A DNA stretch of 62,002 nt, from NCBI GenBank assembly GCA_040222185.1, contig JAVKDP010000006.1, forward strand, positions 1-62,002, read 5' to 3'. The notes below the pieces were generated by a model. The model was not told the origin of the DNA and ran no database searches. It saw only the letters and a program-made list of their open reading frames with translations. The DNA comes from JAVKDP01 sp040222185. GTDB taxonomy: Bacteria > Bacteroidota > Rhodothermia > Balneolales > Balneolaceae. Each line of letters opens with the position of its first letter. Position 1 is the first letter of the stretch. The translations under genes were made by a program, and so were the position numbers. Positions 1 to 7,963 of the stretch are shown one piece after another.

Positions 1-217
1 CGCTTTCTTCTTCTATCATTTCAGGTTCTTCAGTAGCTGTACTTGCAGTGTCAGCCATTTCTGCCATCATTGCGGCAATTCTCTGTTGTTCAACTGTTCT
101 TAAAGAGTCCAGTCGTGCTTGTTCTCTTGCAGCTCTTTCTGCTTCTGTTTCTCCACAGGCACTTAGAGTCATGAAAGTAACTGCTAGCAAAAGGGTATAA
201 AGGCTAATTTTTCTCAT
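1..217 (-). CDS. Putative lipoprotein, 3' end outside the window
   Basis: The start codon is at 217 on the minus strand and the reading frame is still open at base 1, so only the first 72 residues are seen. The product begins with a short basic and hydrophobic signal (MRKISLYTLL) and a lipobox LSAC with Cys21 followed by GETE, which predicts an acylated lipoprotein. After the lipobox the chain is charged and helical, rich in Ala, Glu, Arg and Gln, then acidic (EEPEMIEEE), compatible with a coiled coil. I do not recognise a family. It is divergent from the GlsB-type gene, with a 186-base promoter-bearing gap. Confidence 0.7.
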   Translation of the reverse strand, partial: MRKISLYTLLLAVTFMTLSACGETEAERAAREQARLDSLRTVEQQRIAAMMAEMADTASTATEEPEMIEEES

Positions 218-403
218 GATTTTCCAGATGATTGTTAGTTAAAAATCGGTTTTTAAATCTTGTTAAACTTACATTTTACCTCACTGTTTCCCAAATAAGT
301 TATTTATTTATAAATAATGAAAGTCTGGAGTGTTGAAACCTTTAAAAAATGGTCTCGTTTTAAATAAGGTCTATTAAATAATAAAAATCTAAAACAGGGA
401 AAG

Positions 404-691
404 ATGTCAATATTTGGTTTTTTAATGATGCTTCTCATTGCTTCTATTTGTGGAGGCATCGGGCAAAGCATTGGAGGGTATAAACTTGGAAGTGGCGGGT
501 GCCTTATGTCTGCGGTTGTTGGTTTTGTTGGAGCAGTAATTGGAAAGTGGATTGCCAGTGAGCTTAATTTCCCTCAACTCTGGACCATTAGTATTGACGG
601 AGAACCATTTCCAATAATTTGGTCTATCATAGGAGCAGCTTTTCTGACTGCTGGTTTAGGATTGGTCTTCAAAAGTAAAGATTCCAAATAG
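404..691 (+). CDS. GlsB/YeaQ/YmgE-type small membrane protein
   Basis: A 95-residue, Gly-rich, very hydrophobic protein with three predicted membrane segments (about 3-25, 30-52 and 68-90). The small size, the GGIGQSIGG stretch and the GxxGAxIGxW pattern around residues 38-50 resemble the transglycosylase-associated (GlsB/YeaQ/YmgE) family, whose members are often stress-induced and of unknown biochemical role. The segment between helices 2 and 3 is longer than in the shortest family members. The ATG at 404 is preceded by a weak purine stretch (gggaaag). It stands alone, 85 bases before the symporter, with two small hairpins between them. Family assignment is by overall resemblance only. Confidence 0.6.
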   Translation: MSIFGFLMMLLIASICGGIGQSIGGYKLGSGGCLMSAVVGFVGAVIGKWIASELNFPQLWTISIDGEPFPIIWSIIGAAFLTAGLGLVFKSKDSK

Positions 692-703
692 CTATCTATT
701 TTT

Positions 704-740
704 AGAATTCAAAAATTCTGATTAATTCCTTTTATTAATC
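704..740 (+). terminator. Two adjacent short hairpins between the GlsB-type gene and the symporter
   Basis: AGAATT at 704-709 pairs with AATTCT at 714-719, and GATTAAT at 720-726 pairs with ATTAATC at 734-740. Both stems are AT-rich and short, and there is no clean T-tract, so termination is only a possibility. They could equally be a regulatory leader of the symporter. Confidence 0.25.
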
Positions 741-766
741 CCCGGACATTAAGGGCAAATTCTAAT

Positions 767-772
767 AAGGAG
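767..772 (+). promoter_or_regulatory. Strong Shine-Dalgarno site of the symporter gene
   Basis: AAGGAG lies 4 bases before the ATG at 777. It is one of the clearest ribosome binding sites in the window and fixes the symporter start. Many other genes here have weak or no such site. Confidence 0.75.
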
Positions 773-776
773 TTAA

Positions 777-2417
777 ATGGAAAGCTTTACAACCATAGAC
801 ATTATTGTATTTACAGCCTATGTGCTGATGATTGTAGGAATAGGTTTATGGGTTTCAAGAGATAAAGAAGGTCACGAGAAAAACGCGGAAGATTATTTCC
901 TGGCAGGTAAGTCACTTCCCTGGTGGGCCATTGGTGCTTCATTAATTGCTGCGAACATATCTGCCGAGCAGATTATTGGAATGTCCGGTTCAGGATTTGC
1001 GGTAGGATTAGCCATTGCTTCTTATGAGTGGATGGCAGCTGTAACCTTGCTTATTGTGGGTAAGTATCTCTTACCCATTTTCATTGAGAAGAAACTATAT
1101 ACCATCCCGGAGTTTATAGAACATCGTTTTAATACCAGCTTAAAAACCATCCTTGCTGTATTCTGGATTGCTTTGTTCGTGTTTGTGAACTTAACCACGG
1201 TGATATTTCTCGGGGCAAAGGCCCTGGATACTATTTGGGGAACAGGTGACGGTAGTCTGATATTCATTTGCTTGGTTGGTCTGGCTTTGATTGCGGCTGC
1301 ATATTCTATTTATGGAGGACTATCAGCGGTCGCATGGACGGATGTGGTACAAGTGGTACTGTTGGTTTTAGGAGGTTTGGTTACAACAATAATAGCTCTG
1401 AACAATGTTACTCCTGATGGAGGAGTATTTAATGGCCTGGTACATATTTATGATGTAGCCGGAGATAAATTCCATATGATCCTGGACAAATCGAACCCCG
1501 AGTTTAAAAATTTGCCTGGAATTGCCGTGCTGGTTGGCGGGATGTGGGTTGCCAATTTATACTATTGGGGGTTTAATCAATATATAATCCAGCGAACCCT
1601 GGCAGCCAAATCTCTTAAAGAGTCTCAAAAAGGGATTGTGTTTGCAGCCATTTTGAAGCTGATCATTCCACTAATTGTAGTAATCCCTGGAATTATTGCC
1701 TATGTAATGTATTCCCAGCCTGAAGGTACAGCTGCTATTCCGGGTGTTCTGGAAGCTTTTAGTAAACCGGATGGTGGAATTGATAATGACAAAGCTTACC
1801 CCTGGTTGATTAGTGTTTTTGTAAGCCCGGGTTTTAAAGGGCTTGTTGTGGCAGCATTAGCAGCTGCCATTGTTTCTTCGTTGGCTTCCATGCTCAATTC
1901 TATAGCTACCATTTTTACAATGGATATCTACAAGCCATACATCAACAAGAATGCTACGGATAAGCAGACCGTTAATACGGGGCGTATTACTGCTGGGGTA
2001 GCGTTGGTGATTTCAGTACTTCTGGCACCACAGTTAAGCAGTGTTCCCCAGGTTTTCCAGTTTATTCAAGAATACACCGGATTAGTAAGTCCTGGAATTC
2101 TCGCCGTATTTATGATGGGATTATTCTGGAAAAAGACGACGACCAAAGCAGCTATTTATGGAGTATTAGGTTCGATTGTAGTGGCATTACTTCTGAAAGC
2201 GCCGGCATTAGGACTTCCATTCATGGATCAAATGTTCTATACCCTGATTATTACCATAGTTATGATTGCAGGAATAAGCCTTACCACTAACCCAGATGAT
2301 GATGATCCAAAGGCCATCATCACAACCTCAAAGACATTCCAGACAGACAGCTCATTCAATATTGGCGCCTACGCCGTACTGATTGTTACAGCTGTGTTAT
2401 ATGCTGTTTTTTGGTAG
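777..2417 (+). CDS. Sodium/solute symporter (SSS family), probable sugar or uronate importer
   Basis: A 546-residue polytopic membrane protein with about 14 hydrophobic segments. The N-terminal part carries the SSS pattern AEDYFLAGKSLPWWAIGASLIAANISAE (residues about 38-65) and the later GxxWVANLYYWGFNQYIIQR stretch around residue 265, as in vSGLT-like sodium/glucose and galactose transporters. It would couple inward sodium flow to uptake of a sugar or related organic solute across the inner membrane. It is followed, beyond a minus-strand tRNA, by a complete glucuronate operon on the same strand, so a hexuronate or uronate oligomer is a reasonable guess for the substrate. The substrate itself cannot be read from the sequence. 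Confidence 0.88.
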   Translation: MESFTTIDIIVFTAYVLMIVGIGLWVSRDKEGHEKNAEDYFLAGKSLPWWAIGASLIAANISAEQIIGMSGSGFAVGLAIASYEWMAAVTLLIVGKYLLPIFIEKKLYTIPEFIEHRFNTSLKTILAVFWIALFVFVNLTTVIFLGAKALDTIWGTGDGSLIFICLVGLALIAAAYSIYGGLSAVAWTDVVQVVLLVLGGLVTTIIALNNVTPDGGVFNGLVHIYDVAGDKFHMILDKSNPEFKNLPGIAVLVGGMWVANLYYWGFNQYIIQRTLAAKSLKESQKGIVFAAILKLIIPLIVVIPGIIAYVMYSQPEGTAAIPGVLEAFSKPDGGIDNDKAYPWLISVFVSPGFKGLVVAALAAAIVSSLASMLNSIATIFTMDIYKPYINKNATDKQTVNTGRITAGVALVISVLLAPQLSSVPQVFQFIQEYTGLVSPGILAVFMMGLFWKKTTTKAAIYGVLGSIVVALLLKAPALGLPFMDQMFYTLIITIVMIAGISLTTNPDDDDPKAIITTSKTFQTDSSFNIGAYAVLIVTAVLYAVFW

Positions 2418-2455
2418 GCGAGGAAGCCAGTGATATTAAACTGGCTTTTACTTAG

Positions 2456-2528
2456 TGACCCCTCCGGGACTCGAACCCAGATCTAGAGCTTAGGAGGCTC
2501 CTATTCTATCCAGTTGAACTAAAGGGCC
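2456..2528 (-). tRNA. tRNA-Arg (anticodon CCT)
   Basis: Read on the minus strand, the 73-base gene folds into a cloverleaf: acceptor GGCCCTT with AGGGGTC plus discriminator A, anticodon stem GGAGC/GCTCT around the loop CTCCTAA, and T arm CTGGG-TTCGAGT-CCCGG. The anticodon CCT reads AGG. CCA is not encoded. It lies antisense between the symporter and the glucuronate operon. Confidence 0.93.
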
Positions 2529-2711
2529 AGGTTCTGCAAAATTACCAAAACCAACAGATGAAAAGATAAGCAGGCAGGATTCTTCATGCCATCAAAGAGT
2601 TTTATTGGTTAGAAACTTAAATTTCTATACTTTTATAAAGTGATGAAATAAAGTGTCTGCTTAACTCAATGCACAGTTTATACCATCATTTTAACGAAAA
2701 AGAATCCGACG

Positions 2712-3512
2712 ATGAAAGATAAAGTAGTAATAGTTACGGGTGGCGGTGGAGCACTTGGAGGTTCAATCGCCAGGGGGTTTGCGGAGAAAGGCGCTCATCT
2801 TGTTCTTTTGGGAAGGAATAAAGGTACTCTGGAGCTTAAAAGGGAAGAGATTCAAAAAAAGAGTAGTTCAAAAATACTTTGTATTTCCTGTGATGTACTA
2901 AATGTGGAAGAGCTTAAGCAGGCAAAAGCTGAAATACTTAAAGAGCTTGGCACCATCGATATTCTTGTGAACGCAGCAGGTGGAAATATGAAAGGGGCAA
3001 CCATTGCTCCTGATCAGACATTTTTCGATTTACAGATTGAAGATTTTAAGAAAGTGAATGATTTAAACCTCCTGGGTACGCTTCTTCCTTGTACAGTTTT
3101 CGGTAAAGTTATGGCAGAAAAGAAAGAAGGAGTAATCTTGAATATTTCATCTATGGCAGCAGACCGGGTGATAACAAGGGTAATGGGATATTCAGCTTCT
3201 AAAGCAGCAATTGAGAATTTTACAAAATCCCTGGCTGTGGAAATGGTGTTAAAGTTTGGTGAAGGAATACGGGTAAATGCGTTGGCACCTGGTTTTTTTA
3301 TTGGGGAACAAAACAGGGCATTGCTAACAAACGAAGATGGTAGCTATACTGATCGCGGAAATACCATTATTGAAAACACTCCTATGAAAAGGTTTGGGAA
3401 TGAAGATGAAGTTCAGGGAGCGGCGTTATTCTTGTGTAGTAATAGCGCAAAATTTATAACAGGAACTGTACTTCCGGTTGACGGTGGTTTTAGCGCATTT
3501 AGTGGAGTTTAG
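2712..3512 (+). CDS. uxuB: SDR-type D-mannonate oxidoreductase (fructuronate reductase)
   Basis: A 266-residue short-chain dehydrogenase. The nucleotide-binding motif TGGGGALG is at residues 9-16, NAAG at 87-90, and the catalytic set is Ser146/147 with Tyr160 and Lys164 (YSASK). The closest functional type is the SDR form of UxuB, known from Bacillus, which reduces D-fructuronate to D-mannonate with NAD(P)H; it is unrelated to the long-chain UxuB of Escherichia coli. The assignment rests mainly on position: it is the first gene of an operon containing uxuA, uxaC, kdgK and eda, and it supplies the step that would otherwise be missing. The stop codon is one base before the uxuA start, which suggests translational coupling. 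Confidence 0.85.
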   Translation: MKDKVVIVTGGGGALGGSIARGFAEKGAHLVLLGRNKGTLELKREEIQKKSSSKILCISCDVLNVEELKQAKAEILKELGTIDILVNAAGGNMKGATIAPDQTFFDLQIEDFKKVNDLNLLGTLLPCTVFGKVMAEKKEGVILNISSMAADRVITRVMGYSASKAAIENFTKSLAVEMVLKFGEGIRVNALAPGFFIGEQNRALLTNEDGSYTDRGNTIIENTPMKRFGNEDEVQGAALFLCSNSAKFITGTVLPVDGGFSAFSGV

Positions 3513-3513
3513 G

Positions 3514-4728
3514 ATGGCATTACTTCAAACATGGCGTTGGTATGGCCCTAATGATATCGTTTCACTGGATGACATCGAGCAAACAGGAGCTACCGGAGTT
3601 GTTCATGCACTTCATCATGTGCCTGTAGGTGAGGTTTGGGAAGTAAGTGAGATTCAGAAAAGAAAGAAGGAAATAGAGTGGAACCACGAAGAAGACTGCC
3701 CACGGAACTTAACCTGGGCTGTTGTTGAAAGCCTGAATGTGCATGAAGGTATTAAACAAGGGTTGCCAGAGCGAGATGTACTGATTGATAAATACATTCA
3801 GTCGCTTAAAAACCTGAGTGAGTGTGGAATAAAAGTAGTCTGCTATAATTTTATGCCTGTTTTAGATTGGACCAGAACTGATCTTAGGTATAAAATGAGA
3901 GATGGCTCTTTAGCTCTTCGATTTCAGTATGAGGCATTGATAGCGTTTGACCTTTTTATGTTGAAAAGAGAAAGGGCAGAACTTGAATACACTGAATTAC
4001 AGCTAAACAGAGCTCAGGAATATTTTAAAGGCCTCAGTGAAGAAGAAAGGAATAAGCTGAGCGATGCAGTTTTACAGGGAGTCCCGGGTTCGGGTGAGAT
4101 GCTTGGGATTGAAGAATTCAGATCTTTATTAAGCAAGTATAGCTTAATAGATAAAGAGAAGCTTCAGGAAAACCTGAGTTACTTTTTGCAAAAGGTTGTC
4201 CCTGTTGCCGAAGAATATAGAATTAAGATGTGTTGTCACCCAGATGACCCACCCTTTCAGCTTTTTGGTGTTCCAAGAACAGTTTCTTCAGAAGAGGATT
4301 TAAGCTTTTTAGTAAATACAATTGACAGCGAAAGCAATGGAATAACTTTCTGTACAGGGTCATTGGCACCAAACCCGGATGCTGACCTTGCCGGAATCGT
4401 TGACCGCTTAGGTTCGAAGATTCACTTCATCCATCTTAGAAATATTGTAAGAGAAGGAGGCGGAAGTTTTTATGAAGGAGATCATTTGGAAGGAAGCGTT
4501 GATATGCATGAAGTGATGTTGGCATTGGTTAAAGAATCAGATCGTAGAAAGCTGGCAGGAAGGAGTGATTACCAGATTCCCTACCGGCCTGATCATGGAC
4601 ATCAAATGCTGGATGATTTAGATAAAACGATTCCTTTTCATGGATATTCAGCAATCGGAAGAATGAGAGGCCTGGCAGAACTAAGAGGGTTGGAAATGGG
4701 AATCAGGGATACATTGAATAAAAAATGA
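3514..4728 (+). CDS. uxuA: Mannonate dehydratase
   Basis: A 404-residue TIM-barrel enzyme that dehydrates D-mannonate to 2-keto-3-deoxy-D-gluconate in the cytoplasm with a divalent metal. The N-terminus LQTWRWYGPNDIVSLDD and GVVHALHHVP match the UxuA family, and metal or substrate motifs CCHPDDPP, FIHLRN and RPDHGHQ follow in order. An in-frame start 36 bases upstream exists, but the ATG at 3514 aligns with the family N-terminus and has GGAG just upstream, so I use it. The gene overlaps uxaC by 4 bases (ATGA). Length is normal for the family. Confidence 0.95.
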   Translation: MALLQTWRWYGPNDIVSLDDIEQTGATGVVHALHHVPVGEVWEVSEIQKRKKEIEWNHEEDCPRNLTWAVVESLNVHEGIKQGLPERDVLIDKYIQSLKNLSECGIKVVCYNFMPVLDWTRTDLRYKMRDGSLALRFQYEALIAFDLFMLKRERAELEYTELQLNRAQEYFKGLSEEERNKLSDAVLQGVPGSGEMLGIEEFRSLLSKYSLIDKEKLQENLSYFLQKVVPVAEEYRIKMCCHPDDPPFQLFGVPRTVSSEEDLSFLVNTIDSESNGITFCTGSLAPNPDADLAGIVDRLGSKIHFIHLRNIVREGGGSFYEGDHLEGSVDMHEVMLALVKESDRRKLAGRSDYQIPYRPDHGHQMLDDLDKTIPFHGYSAIGRMRGLAELRGLEMGIRDTLNKK

Positions 4729-6128
4729 GCTTTTTTATAACCAATAATTTTCTACTTGAAACAAAGACGGCTCGTATTCTTTATCACGAGTATGCTGCCG
4801 ATATGCCAATTATTGATTATCACTCTCACCTTTCCCCAAAAGAAATATCAGAAAATATAGTATTCCCGAATATAACCAGGGTTTGGCTAAATGATGATCA
4901 CTATAAGTGGCGGGCGATGCGTGCCTGTGGAATTTCTGAAGAGTTTATTACTGGCTCAGCATCGGATGAGGATAAGTTTAGGAAATGGTCAGAAGTAGTC
5001 CCTCAAACACTTAGAAACCCACTTTACCACTGGACTCATTTAGAGCTTAAAAGATATTTCGGAATAGAACAGTATTTGAACCCTGAAACAGCAGGTGAGA
5101 TCTTTGGGTTGACCAGTGAGCTACTTAATTCTAAGGAATATTCAGTTCAGTCATTACTAAGTAAAATGAATATCGAAGTTGTTTGCACAACGGATGACCC
5201 GATTGACTCTCTTGAGTATCATAAGAGCGTAGATAAACAATCACCGGGCTTCAAAATGCTACCGACTTTTCGCCCCGATAAGGCTATGGATTTATCTGAT
5301 CCGACAAGGTTTAAAGACTATGTATATCAACTGGAGAAGGCGTCTGGAGTTACGGTTTCTGATTTGGATTCTTATATGGAAGCTTTACTTACCCGGCACA
5401 ATGATTTTCATGAGCTTGGTTGCAGGCTTTCAGATCATGGGTTGAGACAAATGGAAGCAACAGATTATACAAGTGGGGAAGTTGAGTCTGCATTTACAAA
5501 ACTTCTTAGTGGCACATCATTAAGTAGTTCAGAGATACAAAAGCTTCGAAGTTTCCTTCTTTACGAATTTGCAAAGATGGATTACCAAAAAGGGTGGATC
5601 CAACAATTTCATCTTGGGGCTTTAAGAAATAATAACCGGCGCCTTCTTTCCACACTTGGTCCGGATACCGGCTTTGATTCCATAGGTGACTTTCCGCAGG
5701 CAGAGTCTCTTTCGAAGTTCCTGAATAAACTGGACAGCTCAGATGAACTGTCAAAAACTATTTTATATAACCTGAACCCGGCAGATAATGAAGTATTTGC
5801 CACAATGGTTGGAAATTTTAATGATGGTTCGGTTAAGGCTAAAATGCAATGGGGTTCGGCATGGTGGTTTTTGGATCAGTTGGATGGAATGGAAAAACAG
5901 ATAAATACGCTATCTAACATGGGGTTGTTAAGCGGTTTTATTGGCATGATTACAGATTCAAGAAGTTTTATGTCATTTCCTCGCCACGAATATTTTAGAA
6001 GGTTGCTCTGCAACATAATTGGGAAAGATGTTGAAAAGGGCTTGCTCCCCAACGACATTGGGTTACTGTCAAAACTAGTGACAGATATAAGTTATACTAA
6101 CGCTAAACAATACTTCAAATTAGGATAG
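4725..6128 (+). CDS. uxaC: Glucuronate (uronate) isomerase
   Basis: A 467-residue member of the amidohydrolase-like uronate isomerase family, which interconverts D-glucuronate and D-fructuronate (and D-galacturonate and D-tagaturonate). The metal motif DYHSHLSPKEI is near residue 31, and the family sequences VCTTDDPIDSLEYH, LGALRNNN and GMITDSRSF are present in order. It starts inside the last codons of uxuA (ATGA overlap) and its stop is immediately followed by the kdgK start, so the three genes are almost certainly co-translated. No uxaA or uxaB is nearby, so the local pathway serves glucuronate rather than galacturonate. Confidence 0.96.
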   Translation: MSFFITNNFLLETKTARILYHEYAADMPIIDYHSHLSPKEISENIVFPNITRVWLNDDHYKWRAMRACGISEEFITGSASDEDKFRKWSEVVPQTLRNPLYHWTHLELKRYFGIEQYLNPETAGEIFGLTSELLNSKEYSVQSLLSKMNIEVVCTTDDPIDSLEYHKSVDKQSPGFKMLPTFRPDKAMDLSDPTRFKDYVYQLEKASGVTVSDLDSYMEALLTRHNDFHELGCRLSDHGLRQMEATDYTSGEVESAFTKLLSGTSLSSSEIQKLRSFLLYEFAKMDYQKGWIQQFHLGALRNNNRRLLSTLGPDTGFDSIGDFPQAESLSKFLNKLDSSDELSKTILYNLNPADNEVFATMVGNFNDGSVKAKMQWGSAWWFLDQLDGMEKQINTLSNMGLLSGFIGMITDSRSFMSFPRHEYFRRLLCNIIGKDVEKGLLPNDIGLLSKLVTDISYTNAKQYFKLG

Positions 6129-7166
6129 ATGAAAAAGGTAGTCACATTCGGAGAGATCATGTTGAGATTATCTCCACCGGGTTTTCTTCGATTTACTCAG
6201 GCCACATCTTTTGATGCGGTGTATGGAGGAGGTGAATCGAATGTAGCAGTTTCACTTGCAAACTTTGGTGTTCCAGTGGACTTTGTTTCACGATTGCCAG
6301 AAAATGAAATTGGTGATAGTGCACTTATGGAACTACGCAAGCGAGGAGTAAATACAGCCAATATTCTCAGAGGTGGAGAACGGCTTGGAATATATTTCCT
6401 GGAAACCGGCGCAGTTGCAAGAGGCAGCAAGGTAGTATATGACAGAGCTCATTCTGCCATTTCTGAAATAAAACCAGGAATGATAGATTGGGAAAAGGTA
6501 TTTGACGGTGCGCAATGGTTTCATTGGACAGGCATTACACCAGCTATTTCGCAATCGGCGGCAGATGCTTGTTTAGAAGCTGTAGAAGCTGCCAGTGAGT
6601 TAGGAATAACCATCTCTACGGATCTTAACTACCGCAAAAAGTTATGGAACTACGGAGTAGCTCCGGAAACGATCATGACTCCATTGGTTGAACATTGTGA
6701 TATTATTTTAGGAAATGAAGAAGATGCCGAAAAGCATTTTGGAATTCATCCTGATGGGGTAGACGTAACACATGGTGCATCAGTAAGTGCAGCTGAGTTT
6801 GAATCGGTTTGTAAACAGATGATGCAAAAGTTTCCAAAAGCAAAAAAGGTAATAACAACCCTAAGGGGCTCAATCAGTGCTTCTCATAACTCATGGGCTG
6901 GAGTTTTGTATGATGGAAATACTTCATTCGAATCACCTACTTATCAAATTACAGATATAGTAGACAGGGTTGGAGGTGGAGATAGCTTTATGGCAGGTTT
7001 GATTTACGGCTTACTCACTTATGCTGGCGATGATCAAAAAGCGCTGAACTTCGCAGTAGCAGCTTCTTGTTTAAAGCATACTATTTACGGTGATGCAAAT
7101 CTTGTTATGGTGGATGAAGTTGAAAAACTAATGGCAGGAGATGCCTCAGGCAGGGTTTCAAGGTAA
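6129..7166 (+). CDS. kdgK: 2-keto-3-deoxygluconate kinase (PfkB family)
   Basis: A 345-residue PfkB-type sugar kinase. It starts with VVTFGEIMLRLSPPG, has the GGGESNVAVSLA substrate region at about 33-44, and the C-terminal signature DIVDRVGGGDSFMAGL with catalytic Asp285. It phosphorylates 2-keto-3-deoxy-D-gluconate, made by UxuA, to KDPG using ATP. The ATG directly abuts the uxaC stop codon and the eda start follows the kdgK stop by 2 bases. Specificity for KDG rather than fructose or ribose is inferred mainly from the operon, although the N-terminus is typical of KdgK. Confidence 0.93.
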   Translation: MKKVVTFGEIMLRLSPPGFLRFTQATSFDAVYGGGESNVAVSLANFGVPVDFVSRLPENEIGDSALMELRKRGVNTANILRGGERLGIYFLETGAVARGSKVVYDRAHSAISEIKPGMIDWEKVFDGAQWFHWTGITPAISQSAADACLEAVEAASELGITISTDLNYRKKLWNYGVAPETIMTPLVEHCDIILGNEEDAEKHFGIHPDGVDVTHGASVSAAEFESVCKQMMQKFPKAKKVITTLRGSISASHNSWAGVLYDGNTSFESPTYQITDIVDRVGGGDSFMAGLIYGLLTYAGDDQKALNFAVAASCLKHTIYGDANLVMVDEVEKLMAGDASGRVSR

Positions 7167-7168
7167 TC

Positions 7169-7825
7169 ATGGAAACACAAAAACTGCTTAAAAAAATATC
7201 CCAGTTACCGGTAATACCAGTGTTTTATAACCCGGATACAGAAATTACTCTGAATGTAATTTCAGCATGCTATGAAGGAGGGATGAGAGTATTTGAGTTC
7301 ACGAATCGTGGGCCGGAGAGTGAAACAGTATTCAAAGAAATCCTAGCCAACAGAAGTTCATACCCGGAAATGGCGTTAGGTATCGGAACCATTATGAACA
7401 AACTCCATGCAAAGGTTTTTACTCATCTTGGAGCTGATTTCCTGGTTTCTCCTATTCTTGATATGAATGTGGCCAAAGTCTGTAAACAGAGGAATAAACC
7501 ATGGATTCCAGGGTGTGGGACTCTTACGGAGGTTATCAAAGCCAATAGATCGGGTGCCGAACTTGTGAAAGTATTTCCCGGAAACGTGTTGGGAGCAGGA
7601 TTTATAAAATCAGTATTGGGTCCATGCCCTGATTTGAGACTCATGCCTACAGGCGGGGTAAAACCTTCAAAAGAAAACCTGGAAGAATGGTTTAGCGCCG
7701 GAGCTTTTTCGGTGGGAATTGGCTCCAGTTTATTTGATAAAGAAATCATTCTACCTGAGAATCATGATCAATTGGTTCAAAAGATTGTCGAAGTAGGTAA
7801 AACCGTACATAAACTAAAAGGCTAA
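7169..7825 (+). CDS. eda: 2-dehydro-3-deoxyphosphogluconate aldolase
   Basis: A 218-residue class I aldolase that splits KDPG into pyruvate and glyceraldehyde-3-phosphate. The Schiff-base lysine is Lys134 in ELVKVFPGN; Glu43 and Arg47 (VFEFTNRGP) match the other catalytic positions, and the phosphate-binding PTGGV is near residue 170. The sequence FEFTNRGP is the form common in Bacteroidota-like organisms. It is the last gene of the glucuronate operon and completes conversion of glucuronate to central intermediates. A hairpin follows at 7890-7914. Confidence 0.94.
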   Translation: METQKLLKKISQLPVIPVFYNPDTEITLNVISACYEGGMRVFEFTNRGPESETVFKEILANRSSYPEMALGIGTIMNKLHAKVFTHLGADFLVSPILDMNVAKVCKQRNKPWIPGCGTLTEVIKANRSGAELVKVFPGNVLGAGFIKSVLGPCPDLRLMPTGGVKPSKENLEEWFSAGAFSVGIGSSLFDKEIILPENHDQLVQKIVEVGKTVHKLKG

Positions 7826-7889
7826 AAACAAGGTATCTATTTGTAGTATCCTTTATCCCTGATCCTTTAACCAGGTTTGAGTAAGTAGC

Positions 7890-7914
7890 ACTTGCCTGAA
7901 ACAAAAAGGCAAGT
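7890..7914 (+). terminator. Probable terminator of the glucuronate operon
   Basis: ACTTGCCT at 7890-7897 pairs perfectly with AGGCAAGT at 7907-7914 across a 9-base A-rich loop, followed by a short TT. The stem is good but the T-tract is poor, so efficiency is uncertain. It lies 65 bases after the eda stop. Confidence 0.45.
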
Positions 7915-7963
7915 TTATAGTACTGGTTACGTTTACTAAACTGGTCAAAATCTACATATAAGT

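Noticed and set aside
3478..3513. Earlier in-frame start for uxuA
   Set aside because: It would overlap uxuB by 35 bases and add 12 residues before the conserved UxuA N-terminus; the ATG at 3514 has GGAG upstream.
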